Source of the DNA: a virus
Direction: 5' to 3' (one strand)
DNA length: 45,370 nucleotides
Virus record (IMG/VR): IMGVR_UViG_3300048834_000330
Location: 1-45,370 of that record
Part shown: piece by piece, positions 13,938 to 21,336 of the stretch
How positions within the stretch are numbered: the first letter of the stretch is position 1
Layout of the letters: every line of letters starts with the position of its first letter
Made by a program: the position numbers and the translations under genes
The notes under the pieces: model-generated
Told to the model about the DNA's origin: nothing
Databases searched by the model: none
The model's input: the letters and a program-made list of their open reading frames with translations, nothing else

Positions 13938-14645
13938 ATGAGAATCGAATATGAAGATTTGGCGGCGGTCAGTGCCGTGGTCAACACGAGCGGGACGGAA
14001 TTGACGAAGATTTACGGCTTTTTTAACGGCAGCACGGCCACGCGCTACCTGCAATTGTATGACGCCAAGGCCGTGCCGGCGGACAACGCCAACGAAGCGG
14101 CGGCGGTGGCGGCGGGATTGATCCGCACCTGGCCGCTTTATACCACGGCGCCCTTCGAGTTTGATTTTGTGGGCGACACGATCCGGCTGGGGAGCGGGTG
14201 TGTGCTGGTGATTTCCACGACCAAGGACAATCTGACGGCGAGCGTGGACACGGCGGACTTCTTTGTGACGGGGGAAAGCTCCTGGAACAACGCGGGGACG
14301 ACGGCGGTGGGGGATTATACCACGGACGAAACCGAGCAGGAAGTTTGGGCGACCGGGGCCGGGCCGAAAACCTTGCTGCGGGTGGAGTTCACGGCGGTGG
14401 CGGATGCCGGGGCGGATCTGTACGCCAAGATTTACGGGGCCGCGCCCGCGGCGGGCGATCCGCCCATGGCGCAAATGAAACTGCGCCAGAATACGAGCGA
14501 GGACTTCTATTTCCACCTGACGCCCACCTGGATCAAGGCGGGCGTGACCTACATCGGGTGTCACATCGTCATTGACGAAACGCCGGGGGACTTTGTGGGC
14601 ACTTATGCCGGGGGACATTACGCGATCAAATCAACCTACCGATGA
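13938..14645 (+). CDS. Putative beta-rich virion protein
   Basis: A 235-residue protein with an AAGGAT Shine-Dalgarno nine bases upstream. It is all-beta, Thr/Ala/Gly-rich, with few basic residues and two similar halves (LQLYDAKAVP ... FEFDFVGDTIRLGSGCVLVIS and LYAKIYGAAPAAG ... VTYIGCHIVIDE). It looks like a decoration or tail-surface protein. The stop overlaps the first fibre gene as ATGA. Confidence 0.45.
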   Translation: MRIEYEDLAAVSAVVNTSGTELTKIYGFFNGSTATRYLQLYDAKAVPADNANEAAAVAAGLIRTWPLYTTAPFEFDFVGDTIRLGSGCVLVISTTKDNLTASVDTADFFVTGESSWNNAGTTAVGDYTTDETEQEVWATGAGPKTLLRVEFTAVADAGADLYAKIYGAAPAAGDPPMAQMKLRQNTSEDFYFHLTPTWIKAGVTYIGCHIVIDETPGDFVGTYAGGHYAIKSTYR

Positions 14646-16603
14646 AAACGAAGTTATTTCTAGCACTGTTGTTTCTGGCCGGGCCGGCGTTGGCCATCCT
14701 GCCACCGCCTCCGGCGAGCGTGGATGAAGTGACGGCGGGGACGGACCGTTACAAGTACGTCACATCCTACTCACTGCGCCAGGCGGGCATCAGCAGCCCG
14801 ACCAACGGGATCACGGCGGAGGTGGCCGAAGCCATTGCCATTGGCAGTGATGCCAGCGGCACGAACAGCTTTGCGGGGGATGGGGGCGGGTTGACCAATG
14901 TAACAGCGGCCACAGCAACTCGCGCCACCAATGCGCCCGATGGTAAAACGATTATTTCACGCGAGTCTGCCCTGACCAATCGAGTTTCTTATTTCGGCGG
15001 CAGTGTGGCGATTGCTACTAATAGAGAACCATATTGGCAAGGCTCGTTCGCCACTGGGTTTCAGCTTTATGACACGCTAGCAAATCCGCTCCTGCTGGTT
15101 GATCCAAAAGTTCCAAACGCTGGCGGATATGGCTATTACTGGGGCAGTGCTACAAATCAGTATCACGCCTTTCAGGTTTCTGAAACGCCACATGATGGAA
15201 ATGAGCCGCGCATCGTTTTTAATTTTTTGAGCGAAGATACTTTGGAGCTTTCCAGACAGTGGGGGTTTCGCACAAATAGTCTGACATACCGGATTAGCGA
15301 TATTACCTATGACGAGCTGATCTTGGTGGACGAGAGTCAAAACTTCACCTTTGGCGGCACCAACCAAAACACATATCGCGGTGGCTCAAACTCAATCGTC
15401 ATTGACAATAACGCGATTTCCGCAACCACCGGCACCAACTCACTAACCATTGCTAGCAACCGCGTTGCCATCGACGGCGATGTGTATCGGAACGCCGACA
15501 CTTATTACGGGAGCGCGACTGATAACACGGGCGGATTTTATTTTTGGGATTCTTTGAATGAGCTATATCGTGGGCTAACCTATACTCCCGGCGACGAAAC
15601 TTTTGATCTGAATGCAGCGCTACGGATGAATGGCTCAGCGGTTTTGCAGCTAGGTTCTTACTACGGCAACGGCAGTGGCATTACCAATCTCCCCGTAGCT
15701 GGAATCGACGCCACCGGCACGCCAAGCGGGACTACGTATCTGCGCGGTGATGGGGCGTGGGCGACGCCAGCCGGTGGCAGTGGCGACAGCTACATCTTCA
15801 CCAATGCCGCTGCCGGGGGACTGCGGTTTACTAATGAGTTTGGCTTGGGTGCTTTTGTCACAGGAGGCACAGCCTCTTTCTTAACTGCGACTGGCCTAGT
15901 AACAACTGTCAGTGCTGCCAACACAGCAGTGTATGGGAGTCAGTATATCTCTTATGCAGGAGTTAATGGCATAGATTTGGCCACCGGGTTTACGTTGCTT
16001 GATACTGGAGGTAGTCCTGCTATTCAGCCACAAAGCAGAGTGTTGAATGGTAACTGGAACGCACAAGGCAATCTGGATGTGGATGGTGATTTGAATGTGG
16101 ATGGGACGATGACGGTGACGGATTTGGTTGTCACCAATTTTTATACTGGCATTACCAATGCAACCGGGCTTGGAACTGATGCTGATGGTAAGTTGATTTC
16201 TGTGCCTAATGGACCGTCCATTGTTGGCGCGATCATCTCCGGGGCAAACATCAATTCCGGCGCGCCGCGTTATGTAACGCCAGCAGCAGCCACTTATTCT
16301 AGCACCACCGAATCTTCGGCAGCCATTCCTTGTGTCGGCGGAACATGGTCAAACTTGAACTTCAAAGTGGTCGCAACGCTACAAACCGGAACGAACTTTA
16401 CTGTGACGCTTTGGACTAATGGAGTCGCGAGCCATTTAGCAGGTACAGTGGTGGGAAGCGGAACGGGGATCTATAGTGCGAGCAACTACACCGCCTCGGT
16501 TTACGTGACTAACAACACTCCAATTTCGTTTGCTGTTACTACCACCTCGGGTTCGTCGGTTGCCCCAACAGTTTTAATCACCGCCGCCGTCGCCACTAGA
16601 TGA
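14642..16603 (+). CDS. Tail fibre-like protein with signal peptide
   Basis: A 653-residue protein. It begins MKTKLFLALLFLAGPALA, a Sec signal peptide with ALA-I cleavage. The body has repetitive beta-helical fibre phrases: FAGDGGGLTNVTAATATRA, YYGNGSGITNLPVAGIDATG, GTPSGTTYLRGDGAWATPAG and GNLDVDGDLNVDGTMTV. These are hallmarks of intertwined phage fibres and of fibre-like proteins in Verrucomicrobiota-type genomes. It starts and ends in ATGA overlaps, so translation is chained with both neighbours. A signal peptide on a fibre is odd, as phage fibres normally assemble in the cytoplasm. The middle region (about 15000-15600) has lower GC than its flanks, suggesting module exchange. Confidence 0.65.
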   Translation: MKTKLFLALLFLAGPALAILPPPPASVDEVTAGTDRYKYVTSYSLRQAGISSPTNGITAEVAEAIAIGSDASGTNSFAGDGGGLTNVTAATATRATNAPDGKTIISRESALTNRVSYFGGSVAIATNREPYWQGSFATGFQLYDTLANPLLLVDPKVPNAGGYGYYWGSATNQYHAFQVSETPHDGNEPRIVFNFLSEDTLELSRQWGFRTNSLTYRISDITYDELILVDESQNFTFGGTNQNTYRGGSNSIVIDNNAISATTGTNSLTIASNRVAIDGDVYRNADTYYGSATDNTGGFYFWDSLNELYRGLTYTPGDETFDLNAALRMNGSAVLQLGSYYGNGSGITNLPVAGIDATGTPSGTTYLRGDGAWATPAGGSGDSYIFTNAAAGGLRFTNEFGLGAFVTGGTASFLTATGLVTTVSAANTAVYGSQYISYAGVNGIDLATGFTLLDTGGSPAIQPQSRVLNGNWNAQGNLDVDGDLNVDGTMTVTDLVVTNFYTGITNATGLGTDADGKLISVPNGPSIVGAIISGANINSGAPRYVTPAAATYSSTTESSAAIPCVGGTWSNLNFKVVATLQTGTNFTVTLWTNGVASHLAGTVVGSGTGIYSASNYTASVYVTNNTPISFAVTTTSGSSVAPTVLITAAVATR

Positions 16604-18168
16604 GGACACTGGTTTTAATTTTATTTGCAGCCACCAGCGTGGTTGCGGCGGTTACACCAGTGGAATACCTGGACTTGCTGCCCAAGCCGCAGTTCAAGCC
16701 TGGGCATCGGTTGCTGCCCTTGACCCGCTGGGGTTACACACTAGGGTCAAACACCACCGTAGTGCTGGCGCGAGATTGGGGCTATACGCTGACCTTGGAA
16801 AATTTTGCCACCCCCGCCAAGGCGGCGGACGTGACGACTCCGGGAACCTATAGCTATGGAATGGCGCAACTCGCCAGCAATTATCCGAACACCTTCAAAT
16901 TGTCCGTTTTGATTGATTTAACCTTTACCAATCCACCGGCTGGATATTATTGCACGAATGCCGCAGGTGAGTTCGTCAACAATCAAGGGCAGGTCGTGCC
17001 GGCTGGCATCATCCCTTCTCCCGAAGGACCGGACAGCTATTGGTCCGACATCACCGACTATTGGATTCACAGCCTGCGCGTCATCCAATCAAACGCGCCA
17101 ATCGCCATCATCTTGAACGGCGGGGAGTATGGGTTGAATACGGGCGGGCAGGATCATCTCGCTTGGCGGCAAGACCCCCGAGTGCAGGCGGCGACCAACG
17201 GTCTCTCTTTGCTTAGATATTCCTCCGACCGCAAGGCCCATCAACTGGGATTCCTCACCCGGGCCATTGAGCAGCACTTTCCCAACCGCTCCCTGTATGT
17301 GTTTTACAGCACTTCCCGCGAAAATTATCGCTCCTATCAAGTGCCCGGTTATATCCAATGGGATGACATCAGCATGTGGGGATGGGATTCCGACGTGATG
17401 AATACCAACACGGATTTGCCGAGCTTTGAAGCCTACTGGTCAGGGAATCACGGCTGGACCAACGCGCCGGGAGTGCATTTCTCCGAAATCTCCGACCTGC
17501 TGACGCGCTATCTGAACGGCGTGGGCTACAACTTGAAACTGAGCGCGAGTTACAGCACCAATTACAATTGGGTTAATGCTGGTTCGGGCGGGGGATTCTC
17601 GGAGATTGAGCGTTACCAGGGGTTTCTCCGATGTCTCTATACGGCGGGCATGGTGGGCGGCGTGGCGGCTTATTTCGAGATACCTGCCGGCGGATTTGAC
17701 GCAACTTTTCTCCCCAACAATCCGCCGCACTGGTTGTTGCAGATGACGGCGCTATCCCAAGTCCATGCCCAGTTTACGTATCTGGAGGATTACGTTTGGA
17801 ATGGCGCATTAATTGAGGGCAATGGAAACATGGTTGCGGCGGCGGGTGTCGTATTAACCGGCCACGCGATGTCCCAAGACCAGTCTTCTTATGAATTTAC
17901 TAACACGGTGGCAGATGCAACGTGCCGGGTGCTGGCCCGCAAGCATAATGATCGCAATGAATGGCTGGTGTGTGCATGGGCCGCTGATGGAACGAACCGG
18001 GCGGTGACAGTAACCATTCCAACGCTGGGAGAAATCACAGTGACCGCTGCGGATTCTGGCAATTTGTATTCTGCGATTCCGGGTCGCGTATCATTACTTA
18101 ATGCACTGGGCCGACGTGTTGATGCCAAAGAAATGATTGTGCAAGGGTTGATGACTATTAACCGATGA
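16600..18168 (+). CDS. Glycoside-hydrolase-like secreted or tailspike protein
   Basis: A 522-residue protein with an N-terminal Sec signal (MRTLVLILFAATSVVAA). The body reads as a TIM-barrel-like hydrolase: PIAIILNGGEYGLNTGGQD, LTRAIEQHFPNRSLYVFYSTSRENY, WDDISMWGWDSD and MVGGVAAYFEIPAG. A small beta-sandwich follows (about 430-500). It ends in KEMIVQGLMTINR, a terminus echoed by the next protein. It may cleave host surface polysaccharide. I cannot name a GH family or catalytic pair with confidence. ATGA overlaps tie it to both neighbours. Confidence 0.5.
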   Translation: MRTLVLILFAATSVVAAVTPVEYLDLLPKPQFKPGHRLLPLTRWGYTLGSNTTVVLARDWGYTLTLENFATPAKAADVTTPGTYSYGMAQLASNYPNTFKLSVLIDLTFTNPPAGYYCTNAAGEFVNNQGQVVPAGIIPSPEGPDSYWSDITDYWIHSLRVIQSNAPIAIILNGGEYGLNTGGQDHLAWRQDPRVQAATNGLSLLRYSSDRKAHQLGFLTRAIEQHFPNRSLYVFYSTSRENYRSYQVPGYIQWDDISMWGWDSDVMNTNTDLPSFEAYWSGNHGWTNAPGVHFSEISDLLTRYLNGVGYNLKLSASYSTNYNWVNAGSGGGFSEIERYQGFLRCLYTAGMVGGVAAYFEIPAGGFDATFLPNNPPHWLLQMTALSQVHAQFTYLEDYVWNGALIEGNGNMVAAAGVVLTGHAMSQDQSSYEFTNTVADATCRVLARKHNDRNEWLVCAWAADGTNRAVTVTIPTLGEITVTAADSGNLYSAIPGRVSLLNALGRRVDAKEMIVQGLMTINR

Positions 18169-19514
18169 AACTGCGCCTCGCCATCCTGTTTTTGCTCTCT
18201 GCTTTCACCAGCAACGCGGCGACGTGGTATGTGTCCACGGCGGCGAGTGGCGCGAACAACGGCACAAGTTGGACGGATGCTTGGGAGAATACCACAGACA
18301 TCAATTGGGCCAGCATCGCAGCGGGAGATACAATTTATTTGGATGGTGGTGCAAGTGGGTTGAGTTATGCGGCATTCAATGAAATCACGGCGGACGGGGC
18401 GAGCGGTAATCCGATCACGATTGCGGCATCAACCGAGAGCGGACGCAACGGCATCGTCACCATTGATACAGCGTTTGTCGTCAGTGGCGATTACATCCGG
18501 TTTAATGGCCAGGGTTACAAGCTTGTTTCCGGGACAACCTACCGCTGCGGCATCGTGTTCACCTGCAACGATGTCACCGTGTTGCCGGTTTCTTACAACA
18601 GCGGGCAAAGCATTAACTGCGTGGGCGTGTCTCCGCGCTTCGACTACTGCTATTTCCTTGGTGATTACTCCGCCGGCCAAGGTCATTCGCTCGGGGTGCG
18701 CAATGGCAGCGGGATCACGCTCTATCGCTGCTGGTTTTACGGCAGCGTTTGGGAAGATCAAATGACATGGGAGCCGACGGCGACCGGGGCGACGTTTGCG
18801 CTGACGAATTGCATTTTCCAAGACAACGATTTGCCAGATAGGGCGGATGACGATCACCGCGACATTGTGAATCCCTACACCGGCGACGGCGGTTATGACT
18901 TGTTCGTGGTGGGTTGTATGCACCTGGTTACTCCGGGGCACGCCTCGGATTCGCCACAAGGGGATGGCTTCTTGATGCAGGACAGTTTCTATGCGGAGGC
19001 GACTCAGTTGGGGCAGGTTTATTTCTACAACAATGTGAGCGCGAACGCTGGGCGGTTGCTGGCCTTTGGCACGGCCAACGCCGGAGCGGATCGAATTGAT
19101 TACTTCAATAACACCGTTTTCAACTGCGGCGCGGAGGCGGACGGGTTTCAAGTGACCAGCGGCGCTTATTCCGCATCCCCGGACAACGCTGGCACGTCGG
19201 GCACGTTCCTGGACAATTCGCAGGACAATCTGATTACCACGTCCAGCGGGATGAATTTTATCAATACGGGGAGTCCGTTGGGAGCGGATGGGATTCCATT
19301 CACGGATGATGACGGGTTCTTACCACAAACCGGGAGCGCGGCGATTGACGCGGGCAACGATGTGAGTGTGGCGTTTGATATTCGGGGTTACACGCGAACG
19401 GGGACGGTGGACGACGGAGCTTATGAGTTCGGCGCGACGGGTGGGGAGAGCGGCCAGGGCGGCGCGCTGACCAATACCATGATTGTGCGGGGCTCAATGA
19501 CGATTGCCAGATGA
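18165..19514 (+). CDS. Right-handed beta-helix (pectate-lyase-like) secreted protein
   Basis: A 449-residue protein. The signal peptide MKLRLAILFLLSAFTSNA is followed by TWYVSTAASGANNGTSWTDAWENTTDINWASIAAGDTIYLDGG, the standard opening of right-handed parallel beta-helix proteins (DUF1565/PbH1 type). Successive coils follow (ITLYRCWFYGS, FALTNCIFQDN, YFNNTVFNCG). The end (GSAAIDAGNDVSVAFDIRGYTRTGTVDDGAYEFG) is the typical cap of such proteins. It then carries a short tail TNTMIVRGSMTIAR like that of the preceding gene. Likely a polysaccharide-binding or -cleaving enzyme acting outside the cytoplasm. Confidence 0.7.
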   Translation: MKLRLAILFLLSAFTSNAATWYVSTAASGANNGTSWTDAWENTTDINWASIAAGDTIYLDGGASGLSYAAFNEITADGASGNPITIAASTESGRNGIVTIDTAFVVSGDYIRFNGQGYKLVSGTTYRCGIVFTCNDVTVLPVSYNSGQSINCVGVSPRFDYCYFLGDYSAGQGHSLGVRNGSGITLYRCWFYGSVWEDQMTWEPTATGATFALTNCIFQDNDLPDRADDDHRDIVNPYTGDGGYDLFVVGCMHLVTPGHASDSPQGDGFLMQDSFYAEATQLGQVYFYNNVSANAGRLLAFGTANAGADRIDYFNNTVFNCGAEADGFQVTSGAYSASPDNAGTSGTFLDNSQDNLITTSSGMNFINTGSPLGADGIPFTDDDGFLPQTGSAAIDAGNDVSVAFDIRGYTRTGTVDDGAYEFGATGGESGQGGALTNTMIVRGSMTIAR

Positions 19515-19521
19515 ACACTCA

Positions 19522-20148
19522 ATGACACCCACCGAACATCTGAACGAGATTGACGAGTTTTATGGGCGACCGGCGGCGACGCTGACTCTCGCCCAGATCA
19601 AGTTCGGCGCGGTGTTGTGTGAGTTGCGGCGGACAAACCATAACGTGGCGGAAGCGGCGGCAAATTTGGGACTGGGGCGGGCGTGTGTTTACGGTCTGCT
19701 GAATAACTTTTGCCGACTCACGCGGGCGATCAGCAGCACCGCGCCCAAGGTGGCGGTTGCGGCTTTGTTGCTGGTGGTGGGATGCGCCACGCCAAACGCG
19801 GGAACGACCAAGGCGGAGCAGCAGCTCCGCCCTACCGGGCCGCCGATGCCGCCGATGGTTCAAGCCGAAACTCATAAACTCAGAAGCCATGTTGCCACGG
19901 TAGAGAGTCAGGCGGCGGCGGTAGCACCGCAAGCGCCGCGGCTGAACACGATCACGCTCGCCTGGGACAAGAATGTTCCCGGGGCGCTGACGCAGGTTTG
20001 GAGCGGGCCGACGATTTACAATCGCACGGTGTGGCACAAGACGAACGTGGTGGGGTCAATCGTGACGTTGCCGTGCGATCAGCCGGCGGAGTTTTACCGC
20101 ATCCGCAACCAGGTGGGGGAACAGGTCAGCAAATGGCATGACGAATAG
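19522..20148 (+). CDS. Chimeric Fis-type HTH plus lipoprotein-like protein
   Basis: A 208-residue protein starting at ATG 19522; the ATG at 19511 closes after four codons. Residues about 20-65 resemble a Fis-family HTH (LCELRRTNHNVAEAAANLGLGRACVYGLLNNF). A hydrophobic stretch with a lipobox follows (VAVAALLLVVGCATP). Next come two inserted repeats in frame: a perfect GGCGGAGC/GCTCCGCC hairpin (19812-19831) and the AAGCCGAAACTC mini-repeat (19861-19880). The end is an FN3-like segment (ITLAWDKN ... AEFYRIRNQV). A lipidated start could also occur at an internal codon. This could be two fused genes; its place before the holin-like genes hints at lysis or envelope function. Confidence 0.5.
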   Translation: MTPTEHLNEIDEFYGRPAATLTLAQIKFGAVLCELRRTNHNVAEAAANLGLGRACVYGLLNNFCRLTRAISSTAPKVAVAALLLVVGCATPNAGTTKAEQQLRPTGPPMPPMVQAETHKLRSHVATVESQAAAVAPQAPRLNTITLAWDKNVPGALTQVWSGPTIYNRTVWHKTNVVGSIVTLPCDQPAEFYRIRNQVGEQVSKWHDE

Positions 20149-20159
20149 GGGCAACAATT

Positions 20160-20387
20160 ATGACCAACCAACAGGACGACACGCAAACGGAGATGGCCAA
20201 AGACATCCGCGAGATCAAGCAGGCGGTGCTGGGAGACAAATCAATCGGGCTGAACGGACTGGTGGATGACATGCGCGAGATGAAGTCGTTCCGGCAAGGG
20301 TTGGAAGTGCGCGTGGCGGCGGTGGCCGGCGGGGTGACTGTGCTGGTGATGGGCGGCAAGGCGGTGCTGGCGAAACTGTTGGGGTAA
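20160..20387 (+). CDS. Small membrane protein with coiled coil, holin-accessory-like
   Basis: A 75-residue protein. The N-terminal half is a charged helix (DDTQTEMAKDIREIKQAVLGD ... VDDMREMKSFRQGLEVR) and the C-terminal half one membrane segment (VAAVAGGVTVLVMGGKAVLAKLL). The layout matches haemolysin XhlA-type proteins that accompany phage holins. It directly precedes the four-helix membrane protein at 20429. Confidence 0.5.
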   Translation: MTNQQDDTQTEMAKDIREIKQAVLGDKSIGLNGLVDDMREMKSFRQGLEVRVAAVAGGVTVLVMGGKAVLAKLLG

Positions 20388-20396
20388 CTGAACCAA

Positions 20397-20428
20397 AGCA
20401 GAAAGCAGAAAGTAGAAAGCAGAAACTT
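20397..20428 (+). repeat. AGAAAGC mini-repeat leader
   Basis: AGCAGAAAGCAGAAAGTAGA and so on: four tandem AGAAAG-type heptads ending six bases before the next ATG. It fills the whole gap between two lysis-type genes and may act as an A/G-rich ribosome-loading leader. Same general family as the GCTGAAA heptads at 42343 and 45153. Confidence 0.6.
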
Positions 20429-21076
20429 ATGAACACGATCAATGTTGAAGCGGGAGACATGGGCTTGGTAATCGCCTTTGTGCTGATGCTCGGGGGCATC
20501 ATTAAGAATTTCACCCCCATCAAAAACGAATGGATTCCGCTGGTCACTTGGATTTTGGGCGGGCTGCTTTATCAGTGGCTGTCCGAAGGCTGGGCCGACC
20601 CGCGCCAGTGGATGATGGCGCTGCTGTCGGTGGCCGGCGCGACGGGATTGCATTCGGCCACGCGCAGCACCACGGAGGCGATCAAGCCGGCGGCGCTGCC
20701 GCTGTTGGTGATTGGCGCGTTGCTGGCCTTTGGCGTGACGGGTTGTCGCAGTCTGGCGCCGGGCGGGCCTTACGAGGGGGACAAGGTGGTGTTTCAGGCG
20801 GAAACCACGATCACCACGAGTTACGAACTGGTGGACACGTTTCTGGCCTGGGAGAAGGAGAACCGGACGACGCTGGCCAAGTGGCCGGAGATTCGCCAGG
20901 CGGCGGACGCCATGCGGGTGGCGTATCCGGGCTATCACAAGAGCGCGATTGCCCTGCTGGAAGCGTACAAGTCGAATCCGGGCGGGGATGACGCGCAGTT
21001 GCAGCGGGTGCTGGCGCTGTTGCGCACGGCACTTTTACAGGCGGCGAATCACATGGCCAATGCGGCCGGAGCTTAA
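20429..21076 (+). CDS. Holin-like protein fused to a lipoprotein-type domain
   Basis: A 215-residue protein. Hydrophobic helices lie at about 10-25, 35-52, 62-78 and 87-104. The first three (GLVIAFVLMLGGIIKNF, WIPLVTWILGGLLYQWL, MMALLSVAGATGLHS) look like a small phage holin. The fourth ends in a lipobox (LLAFGVTGC-RS) and is followed by about 105 polar helical residues. Read whole, it joins a holin to a lipidated, spanin-like outer domain; alternatively a second start makes a separate lipoprotein. It lies in the expected lysis position, though no endolysin was recognised nearby. Confidence 0.5.
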   Translation: MNTINVEAGDMGLVIAFVLMLGGIIKNFTPIKNEWIPLVTWILGGLLYQWLSEGWADPRQWMMALLSVAGATGLHSATRSTTEAIKPAALPLLVIGALLAFGVTGCRSLAPGGPYEGDKVVFQAETTITTSYELVDTFLAWEKENRTTLAKWPEIRQAADAMRVAYPGYHKSAIALLEAYKSNPGGDDAQLQRVLALLRTALLQAANHMANAAGA

Positions 21077-21089
21077 CCCAAACCCATTT

Positions 21090-21311
21090 ATGAACGAAAT
21101 CGCAGCAGCCGGAGCGGCCCTGTTACTGGTGGAGAAACTGATTCCACTGATCGAGGAACAGGTGAAAGCGGGCCAAGTGCCCGTGGCAAAGCAGATCGAG
21201 TTGCGCGCCCGTTACGAGGCGTTGCGGGCCAAGGGGGACGCGGCCTTTGGCGCGGCGCATTGGCAGGTGGAAGCGCCGGTGGAACAGGACGCGCCGCAAG
21301 CGCCGGTGTAA
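21090..21311 (+). CDS. Small protein of unknown function in the lysis region
   Basis: A 73-residue protein. A hydrophobic N-terminus (MNEIAAAGAALLLVEKLIPLI) may be a signal anchor or amphipathic helix, followed by charged helices and a Pro/Ala tail. The start is ATG 21090 after an A/C-rich leader. Not recognised. Confidence 0.45.
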   Translation: MNEIAAAGAALLLVEKLIPLIEEQVKAGQVPVAKQIELRARYEALRAKGDAAFGAAHWQVEAPVEQDAPQAPV

Positions 21312-21336
21312 TCAGGCGGGTGACGGATGCGGACCA

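Noticed and set aside
16600-18168. Endolysin
   Set aside because: It has a signal peptide and hydrolase-like fold, but length, position among fibres and motifs fit a surface polysaccharide enzyme better than a peptidoglycan lysin.
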